Positions 7,498 to 15,833 of a DNA stretch of 40,098 nucleotides are shown here, one piece after another. How positions within the stretch are numbered: position 1 is the first letter of the stretch; each line of letters begins with the position of its first letter. The stretch is from Roseococcus thiosulfatophilus (GTDB lineage: Bacteria; Pseudomonadota; Alphaproteobacteria; Acetobacterales; Acetobacteraceae): contig NZ_JAFFQY010000012.1 of NCBI RefSeq assembly GCF_017311575.1, positions 1 to 40,098 of the forward strand, written 5' to 3'. The notes beneath the pieces were generated by a model. It made no database searches, was not told the DNA's origin, and saw only the letters and a list, made by a program, of their open reading frames with translations. The position numbers and the translations under genes are program-made.

Positions 7498-8834
7498 ACC
7501 CGCTTCTCGTCCTGGCGGAGCACGCGGCGGGCTGGCGCGCGGCGAAGCTGGACGCCGATCTGGACCGCCACGCCCGCCGCGCGCTGATTGACTGGTTCGC
7601 CTGCGTGCTGGCCGGCGCGCGCAAGGAGCCGGCCACGCCCATGGCCCGCGCGCTGGCCGCCGAACGCGGCACGGGCCAGGCCGTCAGCTACACCGATGGC
7701 ACGCGGACCGGGCTGCGCCACGCGGCACTCATCAACGGCACGGCCAGCCACATCGTCGAGTTCGACGACATATGGCGCTGGGGCGTCTATCATCCCGGCT
7801 GCCCCACCATCGCGGCGGCGCTGGCGGCCGCGCAGTCGCGCGGCACGGATATGGCGGCGCTGCTGCGGGCCATGACGGCAGGCTATGAGGTCTCCTGCCG
7901 CATCGCCCAGGCGGTGCAGCCTTCGCACTACGACTACTGGCACACCACCGGCACGGTGGGCACCTTCGGGGCCGCCGCCGCGGTCGCCGTGCTGCTCGAT
8001 TGCGATGCGGAGCAGACGGCGCATGCCATCGCCACCGCCGCCACCATGGCCGGCGGCTTGCAACAGGCCTTCCGCGGCGATGGGATGAGCAAGCCGCTCC
8101 ACCCCGGCCATGCGGCGGAAGCCGGGGCGCTCGCCGCCATGGCGGCGCGCGAGGGCATGACCGGCGCGCTGGATGTGCTGCATGGCGAGGCGGGCTTCGC
8201 CGCCGCCACCAGCGAGGACACGGGCAAGTGGGACAAGCCCCTCTCGCTGATCGGCAAGCCGCTGGCCATCACCGAGATGACCATCAAGAACCATGGCTGC
8301 TGCGGGCATATCTTCGCGGCGCTGGACGCCGTGCGGGAATTGCAGCGCGCCCATGGCTTCACGGCCGATGACGTGGCGGGCGTGCATGTCGCGGGCTATG
8401 CGGCGACCAAGAATGTCTGCGATCGCCCTCAGGCGCGGACCGAGCAGGAATGCCGCTTCTCCACCCAGTTCACCGTGGCGACCATGCTGCTGCATGGGGC
8501 GGTGCGCCTGTCCGCCTTTGACGAGGCCCGCCTGTCCGACCCCGCCATCCGCGCCGTGATGCCCCGCATCACCGTCAGCCAGGATGCGGAATGCGAGGCC
8601 GCCTTCCCCGCCCAGCGCAGCGCCAAGGTGACGATCAGGCTGCGCGACGGGCGCGAATTGTATCAGTTCCAGCCCACCCGCAAGGGCGACCCCGACGCGC
8701 CGCTGACCGACCAGGACCTGTCGGAAAAGTTTCTGGAACTGGTGGCGCCGGAAACGGGCGCGGGCGAGGCGAAGGCGCTGCTGGAATCGCTCTGGAAGGG
8801 CTCGGCCCCGCCCGGCCTGGTGCCGCTGCGCTGA
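7494..8834 (+). CDS. MmgE/PrpD family protein
   Basis: The 446-residue product belongs to the MmgE/PrpD fold, which includes 2-methylcitrate dehydratase, cis-aconitate decarboxylase and many uncharacterised enzymes acting on small polycarboxylates or hydroxyacids. Typical blocks are the N-terminal LIDWFACVLAGARKEP, the HIVEFDD segment, YEVSCRIAQAVQPSHYDYWHTTGT, and KPLHPGHAAEAGALAA with the conserved lysine and histidine of the active site. The start is a GTG at 7494 that overlaps the previous stop (GTGA), so the protein is translationally coupled to the 2-hydroxyacid dehydrogenase. No prpB or prpC is nearby, so the methylcitrate cycle is not supported. A bidirectional terminator follows. Confidence 0.88.
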   Translation: MNPLLVLAEHAAGWRAAKLDADLDRHARRALIDWFACVLAGARKEPATPMARALAAERGTGQAVSYTDGTRTGLRHAALINGTASHIVEFDDIWRWGVYHPGCPTIAAALAAAQSRGTDMAALLRAMTAGYEVSCRIAQAVQPSHYDYWHTTGTVGTFGAAAAVAVLLDCDAEQTAHAIATAATMAGGLQQAFRGDGMSKPLHPGHAAEAGALAAMAAREGMTGALDVLHGEAGFAAATSEDTGKWDKPLSLIGKPLAITEMTIKNHGCCGHIFAALDAVRELQRAHGFTADDVAGVHVAGYAATKNVCDRPQARTEQECRFSTQFTVATMLLHGAVRLSAFDEARLSDPAIRAVMPRITVSQDAECEAAFPAQRSAKVTIRLRDGRELYQFQPTRKGDPDAPLTDQDLSEKFLELVAPETGAGEAKALLESLWKGSAPPGLVPLR

Positions 8835-8839
8835 CAAAA

Positions 8840-8870
8840 AACCCCGCGCGGGCCAGGCCTGCGCGGGGTT
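8840..8870. terminator. Bidirectional intrinsic terminator
   Basis: A 10-bp perfect stem (8840-8849 with 8861-8870, core CCCCGCGC/GCGCGGGG) with an 11-base loop sits between the convergent PrpD and Tim44-like genes. An A-run lies on its left (8835-8840) and TTCTTC on its right, so it can stop transcription from both sides. Confidence 0.8.
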
Positions 8871-8890
8871 CTTCGTGGCGCCGCCCGGCT

Positions 8891-9559
8891 TCAGCCCGAG
8901 CGGGTGGCGACCAGGCGCCAGGCCGGATCATCCGTCGCGATGTCGCGCTGGAAGGTCCAGATGTCGATCACCTCGGTGATGGCATCGGACCCGGCGACGA
9001 TCTCGCCATCGCGGCCCGTCGTCATGTTCACCTGGTCGGAGATGAAGCGCACCGTCACATCGGCCACCGTGCCGCGCAGCTCCGCGCCCTCGATCACCAT
9101 CTCGTGCATGGAGCGGATTTCGGTGCGCTGCCGCTCACCCGCCTGCTCGCGCGCGGTGATGGCGCCCTCGAAGCCGGCATAGGTGTCGTCGGAGAGCAGC
9201 GCGCGCAGCGTCTCGCGGTCGCCCTGGGCGAAGGCGTTCACGATCATGCCGAAGGCACCCTCGGCACCATCCAGGAAGGTGTTGGGGTCGAATTGCGGGT
9301 CCGCGCTCACGATGCGCGCCAGCGCCGCGCCGGTGGGTGAGCGCACATCGGGCACCACGCGGCGTGTGTTGCTGCGCTGCGCGGGCATGATCTCCTCCGC
9401 CACGCCCTCGGCGCGCGCGGCCGGGCCCTGCACGCCCTGGGGCTGCTGGGGCGGACGCTCATAGCCGGTGCGCTTGCCCAGCACGCCGCGCAGGCGCAGC
9501 ACCAGGAAAGCGGCCACCATGGCGAAGAGGATCAGATCAATCGGGAAACCGCCCTGCAT
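8891..9559 (-). CDS. Tim44-domain inner-membrane protein (TimA-like)
   Basis: The protein has one N-terminal transmembrane segment (residues 6 to about 23), a basic Pro/Gln/Ala-rich linker to about residue 85 and a C-terminal Tim44-like domain of roughly 130 residues starting near DPNTFLDGAEGAFGMIV. That arrangement matches the bacterial Tim44 homologues of alphaproteobacteria, whose domain is related to the mitochondrial import-motor protein Tim44 and may bind membranes or partner proteins. The domain includes FISDQVNMTTGRDGEIVAGS followed by the closing strand with WTFQRD. At 222 residues the length is typical. In many relatives the gene adjoins secB or fxsA; here it stands alone, divergent from a histidine phosphatase gene. 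Confidence 0.87.
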   Translation of the reverse strand: MQGGFPIDLILFAMVAAFLVLRLRGVLGKRTGYERPPQQPQGVQGPAARAEGVAEEIMPAQRSNTRRVVPDVRSPTGAALARIVSADPQFDPNTFLDGAEGAFGMIVNAFAQGDRETLRALLSDDTYAGFEGAITAREQAGERQRTEIRSMHEMVIEGAELRGTVADVTVRFISDQVNMTTGRDGEIVAGSDAITEVIDIWTFQRDIATDDPAWRLVATRSG

Positions 9560-9596
9560 CGGGACCTCCTCTGGAACCGCCTACTTAGGCATGACG

Positions 9597-9645
9597 TGGC
9601 GTGGCCGCAATGTCTCCGCCCGCAGCTTGCGGGACCGCCACGCCA
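9597..9645. promoter_or_regulatory. Long imperfect inverted repeat in a divergent promoter region
   Basis: TGGCGTGGC at 9597-9605 pairs with GCCACGCCA at 9637-9645, and inside it CCGCAA (9605-9610) pairs with TTGCGG (9627-9632). The result is an interrupted dyad of 49 bases between the Tim44-like gene and the histidine phosphatase gene. It could be an operator or a cruciform/RNA structure. No known regulator box is recognised. Confidence 0.5.
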
Positions 9646-9684
9646 ACGCTACCCCGGAACCCACCCCAGGGAACGAGCCGAGAC

Positions 9685-10239
9685 ATGATCTTCCTGCGCC
9701 ACGGCCAGAGCGAGTTCAACCTACTCTTCACCCAGACGCGGCGCGACCCCGGCATCATAGACCCGAAGCTGACGCCGCTCGGCCACGAACAGGCGGAACG
9801 CGCGGCGGAGGAATTGGCCAGGCGCGACATCCGCCGCGTCATCACCTCGCCCTACACCCGCGCCTTGCAGACCGCGACGCCGGTGGCGCGGGCCCTGGGG
9901 CTGCCACTGACGGTCACGCCCACGGTGCGCGAACGCTACGCCTTCACCTGCGACGTGGGCACGCCCGTGAGCCATCTCCAACGCGACTGGCCCACGGTGG
10001 GTTTCCACGCGATCGAGGAGATCTGGTGGCCCCCCATCGAGGAGCCGGAAGACCAGGTGCTGGCCCGCGCCGCCCTGTTCCGCGCCGAGATGGCGGCCCT
10101 GGACGACTGGGCGCACACGCTGGTGGTGTCCCATTGGGGCTTCATTCTGGCCTTCACCGGCCAATCCGTCATGAACGGGCAGATGATCGAGGCCGACCCC
10201 ACCGCCGGCGCGCCCGAGACCGTGGTCTGGAGGCATTGA
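9685..10239 (+). CDS. Histidine phosphatase family protein (phosphoglycerate mutase-like)
   Basis: This is a branch-1 histidine phosphatase, a cytosolic enzyme that forms a phosphohistidine intermediate. The catalytic RHG motif is at residues 5-7 (His6), the second arginine is Arg59 in TSPYTRALQT, an acidic residue is available at Glu83 and the second catalytic histidine is His150 in VVSHWG. At 184 residues it is compact, closer to small-molecule or phosphoprotein phosphatases than to glycolytic phosphoglycerate mutase (about 230-250 residues). The central part is rich in tryptophan (EEIWWPPIEEPED), so its substrate pocket may be distinctive. Its stop overlaps the start of the amidohydrolase gene by one base, indicating coupled expression. 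The substrate is unknown. Confidence 0.87.
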   Translation: MIFLRHGQSEFNLLFTQTRRDPGIIDPKLTPLGHEQAERAAEELARRDIRRVITSPYTRALQTATPVARALGLPLTVTPTVRERYAFTCDVGTPVSHLQRDWPTVGFHAIEEIWWPPIEEPEDQVLARAALFRAEMAALDDWAHTLVVSHWGFILAFTGQSVMNGQMIEADPTAGAPETVVWRH

Positions 10240-11642
10240 TGGACACGCTCCTCGTCACCGGCGGCGTGCTGATCGCCCTCGACCCCGCCCGCCGCGTCAT
10301 TCCCGATGGGGCGGTGGCCATCCAAGGCGGGCGCATCACGGCCGTGGGGCCCCGCGCCGAGGTGGAGGCGGCACTCCCCGCCCCCGCCCGCGTGCTGGAC
10401 GCGCGCGGCAAGGCCATCCTGCCCGGCTTCGTGGACAGCCACGCCCATGCCGGGCATGGGCTGGTCAAGACCATGGGCAATGGCGACAGCGCGGCCTGGA
10501 TGGAAGCCTGCCGCGTCATCTACACCACGGCCTCGCCCCCCTCCTTCTGGGCGGCGGAGGCGCGGCTGGCGGGCCTGGAACGGCTGATGGCCGGCGTGAC
10601 GACGGGCGTCTCCCTGCTGGGCGGCGGCGATTCCATCATGCGCGTGGACAGCCCCGCGGCCGGCGAGGCCCGCGCCCAGGCCATCGCCGAGATCGGCATC
10701 CGCGAGGTGATGGCGGTGGGCCCGACCCGCCCGCCCTTCCCCCGCCGCTATGACGACCGCGACGTGGCCTTCGAGGAACAGCTGGAGGTCATGGGCCTGC
10801 TCTTCGAGCGGCTGCACGGGAAGGCGCTGATGCGCCTCTGCACGCTCATGCCCGTCTATCGCGAGGCGCAGCACGACGCCGCCAAGGTCGCGGAAATCCG
10901 TGCCCAGGGCGAGGCGGTGCGCGCGCTGGGCGCCCGCTTCGGCGCCCGCTTCCACCAGGACGGGCACCGCAATGGCAGCATCGCGATGGCCGATGCGATG
11001 TTCGGGCTGCTGGGGCCGGACGCCTTCCTCTCGCACTGCGTGGACCTGACCGACGCCGACATCGAGACGCTGGCCCGCACTGGCGCCCATGTGGTTCACA
11101 ACCCGACGGCCATCGCCGCCGTGCGCGGCTTCTGCCCCGTGGTGCGGATGCTGGAGGCCGGCGTAAACGTCGTCATCGGCAGCGACGGCACCGCGCCCGA
11201 CCGCAGCGGCGACATGCTGCGCCACGGCTTCGCCGCCATGCGCTACGCCCAGCAGCACGCCCGCGACGACCGCCTGCTGCCGCCGGGCCGCATCCTGGAG
11301 ATGATGACGATTGACGCCGCCCGCGCGCTGGGCATGGAGGATGAGGTCGGCAGCCTGGAACCCGGCAAGCGCGCGGATGTGATCACGGTGGACCTCACCG
11401 CCCCGCACATGGCGCCGGCCAACATGCCCGTCTCGCGCATCATCCACTTCGCCACGGGTGCGGATGTGCGCGACGTGGTGGTGGAGGGCCGCGTGCTGAT
11501 GGAGGCGCGCCGCGTGCCGCACCTCGACCCTGCCGGCATCGTGGCCGAGGCCGAGGCCGCCACCGCCGCCATGCTGCGCCAATCGGGGCTGGAGGAGCTC
11601 ACGCTGGAGGAGCCGGGCTGGGGGCGTATCCGCCGCGGCTGA
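10239..11642 (+). CDS. Amidohydrolase of the SAH/MTA deaminase - Atz/Trz type
   Basis: The 467-residue protein is a metal-dependent hydrolase with a TIM barrel flanked by a beta-sandwich. Metal ligands are visible as His68 and His70 in DSHAHAGH, His239 in RFHQDGH, His266 in LSHCVDL and Asp316 in GSDGTAPDR. The C-terminal LEPGKRADVITVDL is the usual return to the sandwich domain. Relatives deaminate or dechlorinate purine, pyrimidine or triazine rings, for example S-adenosylhomocysteine and methylthioadenosine deaminases and TrzA/AtzA. The usual HxxE sequence of the deaminases is replaced by HQDGH, so the chemistry may differ. The ATG overlaps the preceding histidine-phosphatase stop by one base, which hints at a shared salvage or catabolic role. 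Confidence 0.85.
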   Translation: MDTLLVTGGVLIALDPARRVIPDGAVAIQGGRITAVGPRAEVEAALPAPARVLDARGKAILPGFVDSHAHAGHGLVKTMGNGDSAAWMEACRVIYTTASPPSFWAAEARLAGLERLMAGVTTGVSLLGGGDSIMRVDSPAAGEARAQAIAEIGIREVMAVGPTRPPFPRRYDDRDVAFEEQLEVMGLLFERLHGKALMRLCTLMPVYREAQHDAAKVAEIRAQGEAVRALGARFGARFHQDGHRNGSIAMADAMFGLLGPDAFLSHCVDLTDADIETLARTGAHVVHNPTAIAAVRGFCPVVRMLEAGVNVVIGSDGTAPDRSGDMLRHGFAAMRYAQQHARDDRLLPPGRILEMMTIDAARALGMEDEVGSLEPGKRADVITVDLTAPHMAPANMPVSRIIHFATGADVRDVVVEGRVLMEARRVPHLDPAGIVAEAEAATAAMLRQSGLEELTLEEPGWGRIRRG

Positions 11643-11646
11643 CGCG

Positions 11647-12315
11647 TCAGAAGTTCACGCCTCCCTCCTTGCCCTTGCGGCGGAACTTGATGCGCCATTT
11701 CAGGCCGCGCGCCGGGTGCACCCCCTGGCGCCAGGCGGAGGGGCCCTCCCGCAGCAGGCCCTCGCCAGCCAGGTCGTCGAAGACCTCGCGCAGGGTGATG
11801 CTGTGCTCGTCGTAATAGAACACCTCGTGGGGGTGGTCGCCGCTGTCCATCGGGTAAATCTGCAGCAGCACCTGCCGGTCCGACTTCTGGTTGGCCATCC
11901 GCATGGGCGCCTCGATGGCCTGCAACGGGTTGCCCACCACCAGGCCGCGCCGGAAGAAGGGCGCCAGCGGGATGGTCAGCGTGCGCGCCGTGGTGACGCC
12001 GATGGTGCCGGGCACCGCCTTGGCGAAGGCCTTGGCGCTGCGGGCCACGACATGGGCCATGCTCTCGTTGCGGAAGGCCACGCCGATCCGGCACCCGCGC
12101 TCCAGTTGCAGCACGATGCCCTTCGCCGCCTTCGAGCCGTTCAGCAATTCGTGGATGTCACCCCGCAGGCCGGTCAGGGTGAAGCATTGCCCGGGGGAGA
12201 GGGTGAAGGTCCCGCCCCGGCGCAGCATGACGTCGAGGCCGGTCAGCTCGTCGTCGAGCTCGGCCCATTCTTCGTGGGTGAGGATGTAGTGGGTGATCCC
12301 GCAGACTGCGCCCAT
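11647..12315 (-). CDS. Conserved hypothetical protein
   Basis: I do not recognise this 222-residue protein. It starts MGAVCGITHYILTHEEW and contains an alternating pattern suggestive of beta-strands: a GGTFTLSPGQCFTLTGLRGD stretch, then IGVTTARTLTIPLAPFFRRG. A distinctive central region contains IYPMDSGDHPHEVFYYDEHS. The C-terminus is very basic (KWRIKFRRKGKEGG) and could bind nucleic acid or membrane phosphates. No signal peptide or transmembrane helix is evident. It lies convergent to the amidohydrolase with four bases between stops. Even codon use and a clean single frame argue for a real gene, probably lineage-restricted. Confidence 0.65.
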   Translation of the reverse strand: MGAVCGITHYILTHEEWAELDDELTGLDVMLRRGGTFTLSPGQCFTLTGLRGDIHELLNGSKAAKGIVLQLERGCRIGVAFRNESMAHVVARSAKAFAKAVPGTIGVTTARTLTIPLAPFFRRGLVVGNPLQAIEAPMRMANQKSDRQVLLQIYPMDSGDHPHEVFYYDEHSITLREVFDDLAGEGLLREGPSAWRQGVHPARGLKWRIKFRRKGKEGGVNF

Positions 12316-12430
12316 GGCTGGCCTCCGCTGCCGCCGCGCCTGGCCTGGCCGGGGGGCCTGGTTGCCGGTCGGATGCGAATGCCTACACCAGGTTGAGGCC
12401 GCCGCATGGGATTATCTTGGCGGCCGGGGC

Positions 12431-13492
12431 TCAGCCCGGCCTGCGGAAGCGCGTGCCGGTGCGGCGCATCCGCGCCAGCACATAGAACGTCCAGCCCAGC
12501 TGCACCGCCAGCGCGGGCAGCACGACATAGGGCTTCAGCTCCGGCCCCAGGCGCAGGAAGAGGAAGGCCAGCCCGGCATGGAACAGGGCGAAGCCCCAAT
12601 GCGTGGCCGACACCTGCCGCACGGAAAGCCCCGTCGTGGTCGCCACCTGGTAGAGGTGCCCCCGGTGCGGTTCCGCCACGGCCTCGCCCATCAGGGCGCG
12701 GCGGGCCAGGGTGAAGGCGGCGTCCCACAGCAGCCCGAACAGCAGCAGCGGGACGATGAGGAAGCTGACCTGGTTGCTCTCCAGCCCCGCCGCCACCACC
12801 GCCAGCACCGCCAGCATGAAGCCCGCGAACTGGCTGCCCACATCGCCCATGAAGATGCGCGCGGGGTGGAGGTTGTAGGGCAGGAAGCCCAGGAAGCCCG
12901 CCAGCAGGAACATGGCGGCCGCATGGATGAACCAGCCGCCCTGCAGCGCCGCGATGGCCGCCAGCGCGGCGCAGGCGATGACCACGACACCACCCACCAG
13001 CCCGTCCATGCCATCCATGAAGTTCACGGCATTGGTGCAGCCCACGATCCAGAACAGCGTGATGACCAGCCCCAGCACGCCCAGCGGCACGGCGCCGATC
13101 CAGGGCAGGGAGAGGGTGTGCAGCACCAGCCCCGCCCCCATGGCCACCAGCGCGGCCAGGGTCTGCGCGGCCAGCTTCACCAGGAAGCGGAAATCCCGCA
13201 CGTCATCGGCCAGCGCCACGCCCGCGATGGCCACGGCGGCCAGGATCACGCCGACATAGCGGCCATCGGCCAGGGGGCTGGGCGGGATGAAGTTGAACAG
13301 CACCAGCATGCCCAGCACGAAGGCCAGGACCGGCCCCACGCCACCGCCCTTGGGCGTGGGGCGGTCGTGCATCTTGCGCGCCTCGGGGTGGTCCAGGATG
13401 GGCCGCGCAATCATGGCCCGCACCGCGACCGCCGAGACGAGCACGAGAAGGGGCGCCAGCAGCAGCGTGGGCAGGATGAGGGAAAGGGACAT
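12431..13492 (-). CDS. Undecaprenyl-phosphate sugar-1-phosphate transferase (WecA/MraY family)
   Basis: This integral membrane enzyme transfers a sugar-1-phosphate from a UDP-sugar to undecaprenyl phosphate, starting assembly of O-antigen, exopolysaccharide or another cell-surface glycan at the cytoplasmic face. About ten hydrophobic segments span its 353 residues. Family motifs are HDRPTPKGGG near residue 42, the DD pair at Asp96-Asp97 (Mg binding), NFMDGMDG at residues 157-164 and FMGDVGS with Asp217. The motif set and short length fit WecA-like GlcNAc/GalNAc transferases better than MraY. The ATG at 13492 starts a clean first membrane helix; the open frame upstream is shadow sequence. No glycosyltransferase cluster accompanies it here. 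Confidence 0.88.
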   Translation of the reverse strand: MSLSLILPTLLLAPLLVLVSAVAVRAMIARPILDHPEARKMHDRPTPKGGGVGPVLAFVLGMLVLFNFIPPSPLADGRYVGVILAAVAIAGVALADDVRDFRFLVKLAAQTLAALVAMGAGLVLHTLSLPWIGAVPLGVLGLVITLFWIVGCTNAVNFMDGMDGLVGGVVVIACAALAAIAALQGGWFIHAAAMFLLAGFLGFLPYNLHPARIFMGDVGSQFAGFMLAVLAVVAAGLESNQVSFLIVPLLLFGLLWDAAFTLARRALMGEAVAEPHRGHLYQVATTTGLSVRQVSATHWGFALFHAGLAFLFLRLGPELKPYVVLPALAVQLGWTFYVLARMRRTGTRFRRPG

Positions 13493-13644
13493 GTCGGGCC
13501 GTGCCGCTATGCCCCGCCGGGGGGCGCGCCGCAACCGGGCCGCCCGAAGCGTTTGCAGGCCATGCGGCATGACGCGGCGACCTTGGACCGCGCGAGGCCG
13601 AAGGCCGGCGCCCTCACGCCGCGTCCGGGCGGGGCGAAAGGGGC

Positions 13645-14232
13645 CTAGAGAAAGGCCGGCACCAGGCTCAGCACCAGCAGCACGGCCATCACGCGGTTGA
13701 AGGCCCGCAGCCGCTCCGGGGTGGCCAGCAGGCGCCGGGCCCCCAGCCCCAACCCGGCCCAGAGCAGCAGGCAGGGCAGCGACACCAGGGCGAAGGCCGC
13801 CGCCATGCCCAGCGCCTGCGGCAGCAGGGGCGCATCCGGGCGGGTGAAGGCCGGCACGGCCGCCAGCGCGATCATCCAGGCCTTGGGGTTCACCCATTGG
13901 AAGGCGGCCGCGCCCCAGAAGCCCAGGGGTGGCGCCGCCGGGCGGCCGTCGGGCGGGGGTGCGGCCGCGATCTTCCAGGCGAGCCAGGCCAGCCAGCACG
14001 CGCCCAGCACCTGCAGGGCGGGATGCAGCCAGGGGAAGGCCTGGAACGGCCAGCCCAAGCCGGCCGCGATGGCCACCAGCATGGCCGGGAAGCCCAGCGT
14101 GATGCCCAGCATGTGCGGCACCACCGCCCCCAGCCCCGCCCGCGCCGCGGCGGCCGAGACCATCAGCGTGTTCGGCCCCGGCGTGGCCGAGGTGGCGATG
14201 GCGAAGGCGGTGAGGGCCAGCAGGCTGTCCAT
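13645..14232 (-). CDS. LysE family amino-acid exporter
   Basis: The 195-residue protein has about six hydrophobic segments and the LysE/RhtB signature near its N-terminus (ATPGPNTLMVSAAAARAG, residues 16-33), plus the QWVNPKAWMIALA block in the middle. Members export amino acids or related metabolites across the inner membrane; the substrate cannot be assigned. The gene lies between the WecA-like gene and the terminator of the rplI operon, transcribed alone on the minus strand. Upstream there is a small dyad GTCA-N7-TGAC (14263-14277) that could be a regulator site, but its arms are only four bases long. Confidence 0.88.
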   Translation of the reverse strand: MDSLLALTAFAIATSATPGPNTLMVSAAAARAGLGAVVPHMLGITLGFPAMLVAIAAGLGWPFQAFPWLHPALQVLGACWLAWLAWKIAAAPPPDGRPAAPPLGFWGAAAFQWVNPKAWMIALAAVPAFTRPDAPLLPQALGMAAAFALVSLPCLLLWAGLGLGARRLLATPERLRAFNRVMAVLLVLSLVPAFL

Positions 14233-14295
14233 GCCGCAGCATGGCGGTCCGGCCGGACTTAGGTCAATAAGACTGACACATTGCCGCCATGCACG

Positions 14296-14320
14296 AAAAA
14301 GGGGAGGACGGTGCCTCCCC
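14296..14320 (-). terminator. Intrinsic terminator of the rpsF-rpsR-rplI operon
   Basis: Read on the minus strand, a GGGGAGG / CCTCCCC stem of 7 bp with a 6-base loop (14301-14320) is followed by five T residues (14296-14300). It lies 26 bases after the rplI stop and ends the ribosomal-protein operon before the LysE gene. Confidence 0.85.
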
Positions 14321-14346
14321 TCCTTCAGGCCTGGACGGCGCGTGGA

Positions 14347-14898
14347 TCAGTCGCGCGTGGCCGCACCCAGCTCGGCCACCAGCTCGGCCTCGAGGGTGAT
14401 CTCCTCCTCGCGCTCGATCTCCTCGCCGCGCGCCTGGCGCTCGGCCTCCTCGGGGCTGCGGGCGACGTTCACGATGACGGGCAGGTGCACCTCGGGGTGC
14501 AGCTCCACCTTCACCGTGGTCAGGCCGAGCGTCTTGATCGGCTGCTCCAGCATCACCTGGCTGCGCGTGACGGTCAGGCCGCCCGCGGTGCAGCCATCGG
14601 CGATGTCGCGCGCGGAGACGGAGCCGTAGAGGCCGCCGCTCTCACCCGCCGAGCGGATGAGGACGACGGAGAGGCCCTCCATGCGCTCCGCGATGCGCTC
14701 GGCTTCCTCGCGGCGCTTGATGTTCAGCGCCTCGAGCTGGGCACGCTCCACCTCGAACTTGGCGATGTTCGCCTTGGTGGCACGGATCGCCTTGCCCTGG
14801 GGCAGGAGGAAGTTGCGCGCGTAGCCGGGCTTCACCTTCACCAGCTCACCCATCTGGCCGAGCTTGTCCACGCGCTGCATCAGAATCAGATCAATCAT
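14347..14898 (-). CDS. rplI: 50S ribosomal protein L9
   Basis: L9 binds 23S rRNA near the L1 stalk and helps maintain reading frame. The N-terminal domain carries the signature [21 protein letters not shown], followed by the long connecting helix (about residues 40-75) and the C-terminal domain with SVSARDIAD and [15 protein letters not shown]. The product is 183 residues, longer than the roughly 149 of E. coli, because of an acidic C-terminal tail ([19 protein letters not shown]) of the sort seen in alphaproteobacterial L9. The ATG at 14898 begins the canonical [14 protein letters not shown] N-terminus. The gene follows the DUF2232 gene by 13 bases and ends the operon at a terminator. Confidence 0.97.
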   Translation of the reverse strand: MIDLILMQRVDKLGQMGELVKVKPGYARNFLLPQGKAIRATKANIAKFEVERAQLEALNIKRREEAERIAERMEGLSVVLIRSAGESGGLYGSVSARDIADGCTAGGLTVTRSQVMLEQPIKTLGLTTVKVELHPEVHLPVIVNVARSPEEAERQARGEEIEREEEITLEAELVAELGAATRD

Positions 14899-14911
14899 CG
14901 CACGCCTCACA

Positions 14912-15814
14912 TCACGGGTTGGGCGGCGCCGGGCGCCGCCGGAATTGGTCAAAGAGGCCCACGCCGACCATCAGCGGGGCCATGAGCTGCAGGAAGAGCA
15001 GCATCAGCAGGTAGAAGCCGGCCAGGAAGGCGCCGCGCCCGGGGCGGTTCCGCAGCCGCCGGTGCACGCCCACCACTCCCAGCAGGAAGAAGGGCAGCAG
15101 AAGCAGCAGCAGGGCGGACAAGGCCAGCACCCCGCCCGAGACGGCCCAGAGCACCAGGGCCACCAGCGGCAGGGGCGCGTACCAGTCGGGCAGGCGCAGG
15201 TCGTCCACGGGCGGCAGGGAGGCCAGCGCCAGCCCCCGCCGCTCGACGAAGCGCTGCGCCAGCAGCCCGTTGCCCAGCAGCAGCAGCGCGAGCCAGAGCC
15301 CCGCCGCGGCCGCCTTCACCCGCGCCACCTGGTCCATCATCGCCTCGGGCATGTCCACGCCCATGCGGGCCACGCCCATCTCGACCGCGCCGCGCATGGC
15401 GCCCTCGAGGTCGGTGACGAAGACGGCCACCAGCAGCAGCACCGCCGTGGGCCAGAGGCCCAGCAGCGCCAGCGGCGTGGTGAGGACCATCCTGCCCGTG
15501 CCGGGCGGCAGCGCCGTGATGGCGATGAGCGCGGCCGGAAGGCCGAACATCACCAGGTACATGGCGACGCCCAGCAGCGAACTGCCCAGCAGCACCGCGG
15601 CCGCCGCCAGCCCCACCGCCGCGCCGGCCACGCGGCCGCCGAAGGCGGCCCCCGCGGCCAGGATGGGCAGCGGCGCCACCCACATCAGCAGCCCGCCGAA
15701 CGGCATGCCGCGCATCGCCAACAGGGCGAACAGCGCCGAGAGCAGCCCGGCCGCACCCGCGGCCAGCGCCCATGGCTGGCTGAACATGCCGCCCTGTCCC
15801 GAGGAGCCGCTCAC
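14912..15814 (-). CDS. DUF2232 polytopic membrane protein
   Basis: This 300-residue, very hydrophobic protein has about eight predicted membrane segments and resembles the DUF2232/YybS-type family. In alphaproteobacteria a member regularly sits between rpsR and rplI, as here. Residues 145-165 form a short hydrophilic loop ([20 protein letters not shown]) between membrane blocks, and the C-terminus is Arg/Pro-rich and probably cytoplasmic. Its function is not established; the family shows some resemblance to substrate-binding components of ECF transporters, but I see nothing that proves transport. It begins 19 bases after rpsR and is followed closely by rplI, so it is cotranscribed with ribosomal proteins. 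Confidence 0.85.
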   Translation of the reverse strand: MSGSSGQGGMFSQPWALAAGAAGLLSALFALLAMRGMPFGGLLMWVAPLPILAAGAAFGGRVAGAAVGLAAAAVLLGSSLLGVAMYLVMFGLPAALIAITALPPGTGRMVLTTPLALLGLWPTAVLLLVAVFVTDLEGAMRGAVEMGVARMGVDMPEAMMDQVARVKAAAAGLWLALLLLGNGLLAQRFVERRGLALASLPPVDDLRLPDWYAPLPLVALVLWAVSGGVLALSALLLLLLPFFLLGVVGVHRRLRNRPGRGAFLAGFYLLMLLFLQLMAPLMVGVGLFDQFRRRPAPPNP

Positions 15815-15833
15815 GCCGCCGGCCTTTCCCGCG

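Noticed and set aside
14263..14277. GTCA-N7-TGAC as a regulator site for the LysE gene
   Set aside because: Arms are only four bases and such matches are expected by chance; kept only as a remark in the LysE entry.
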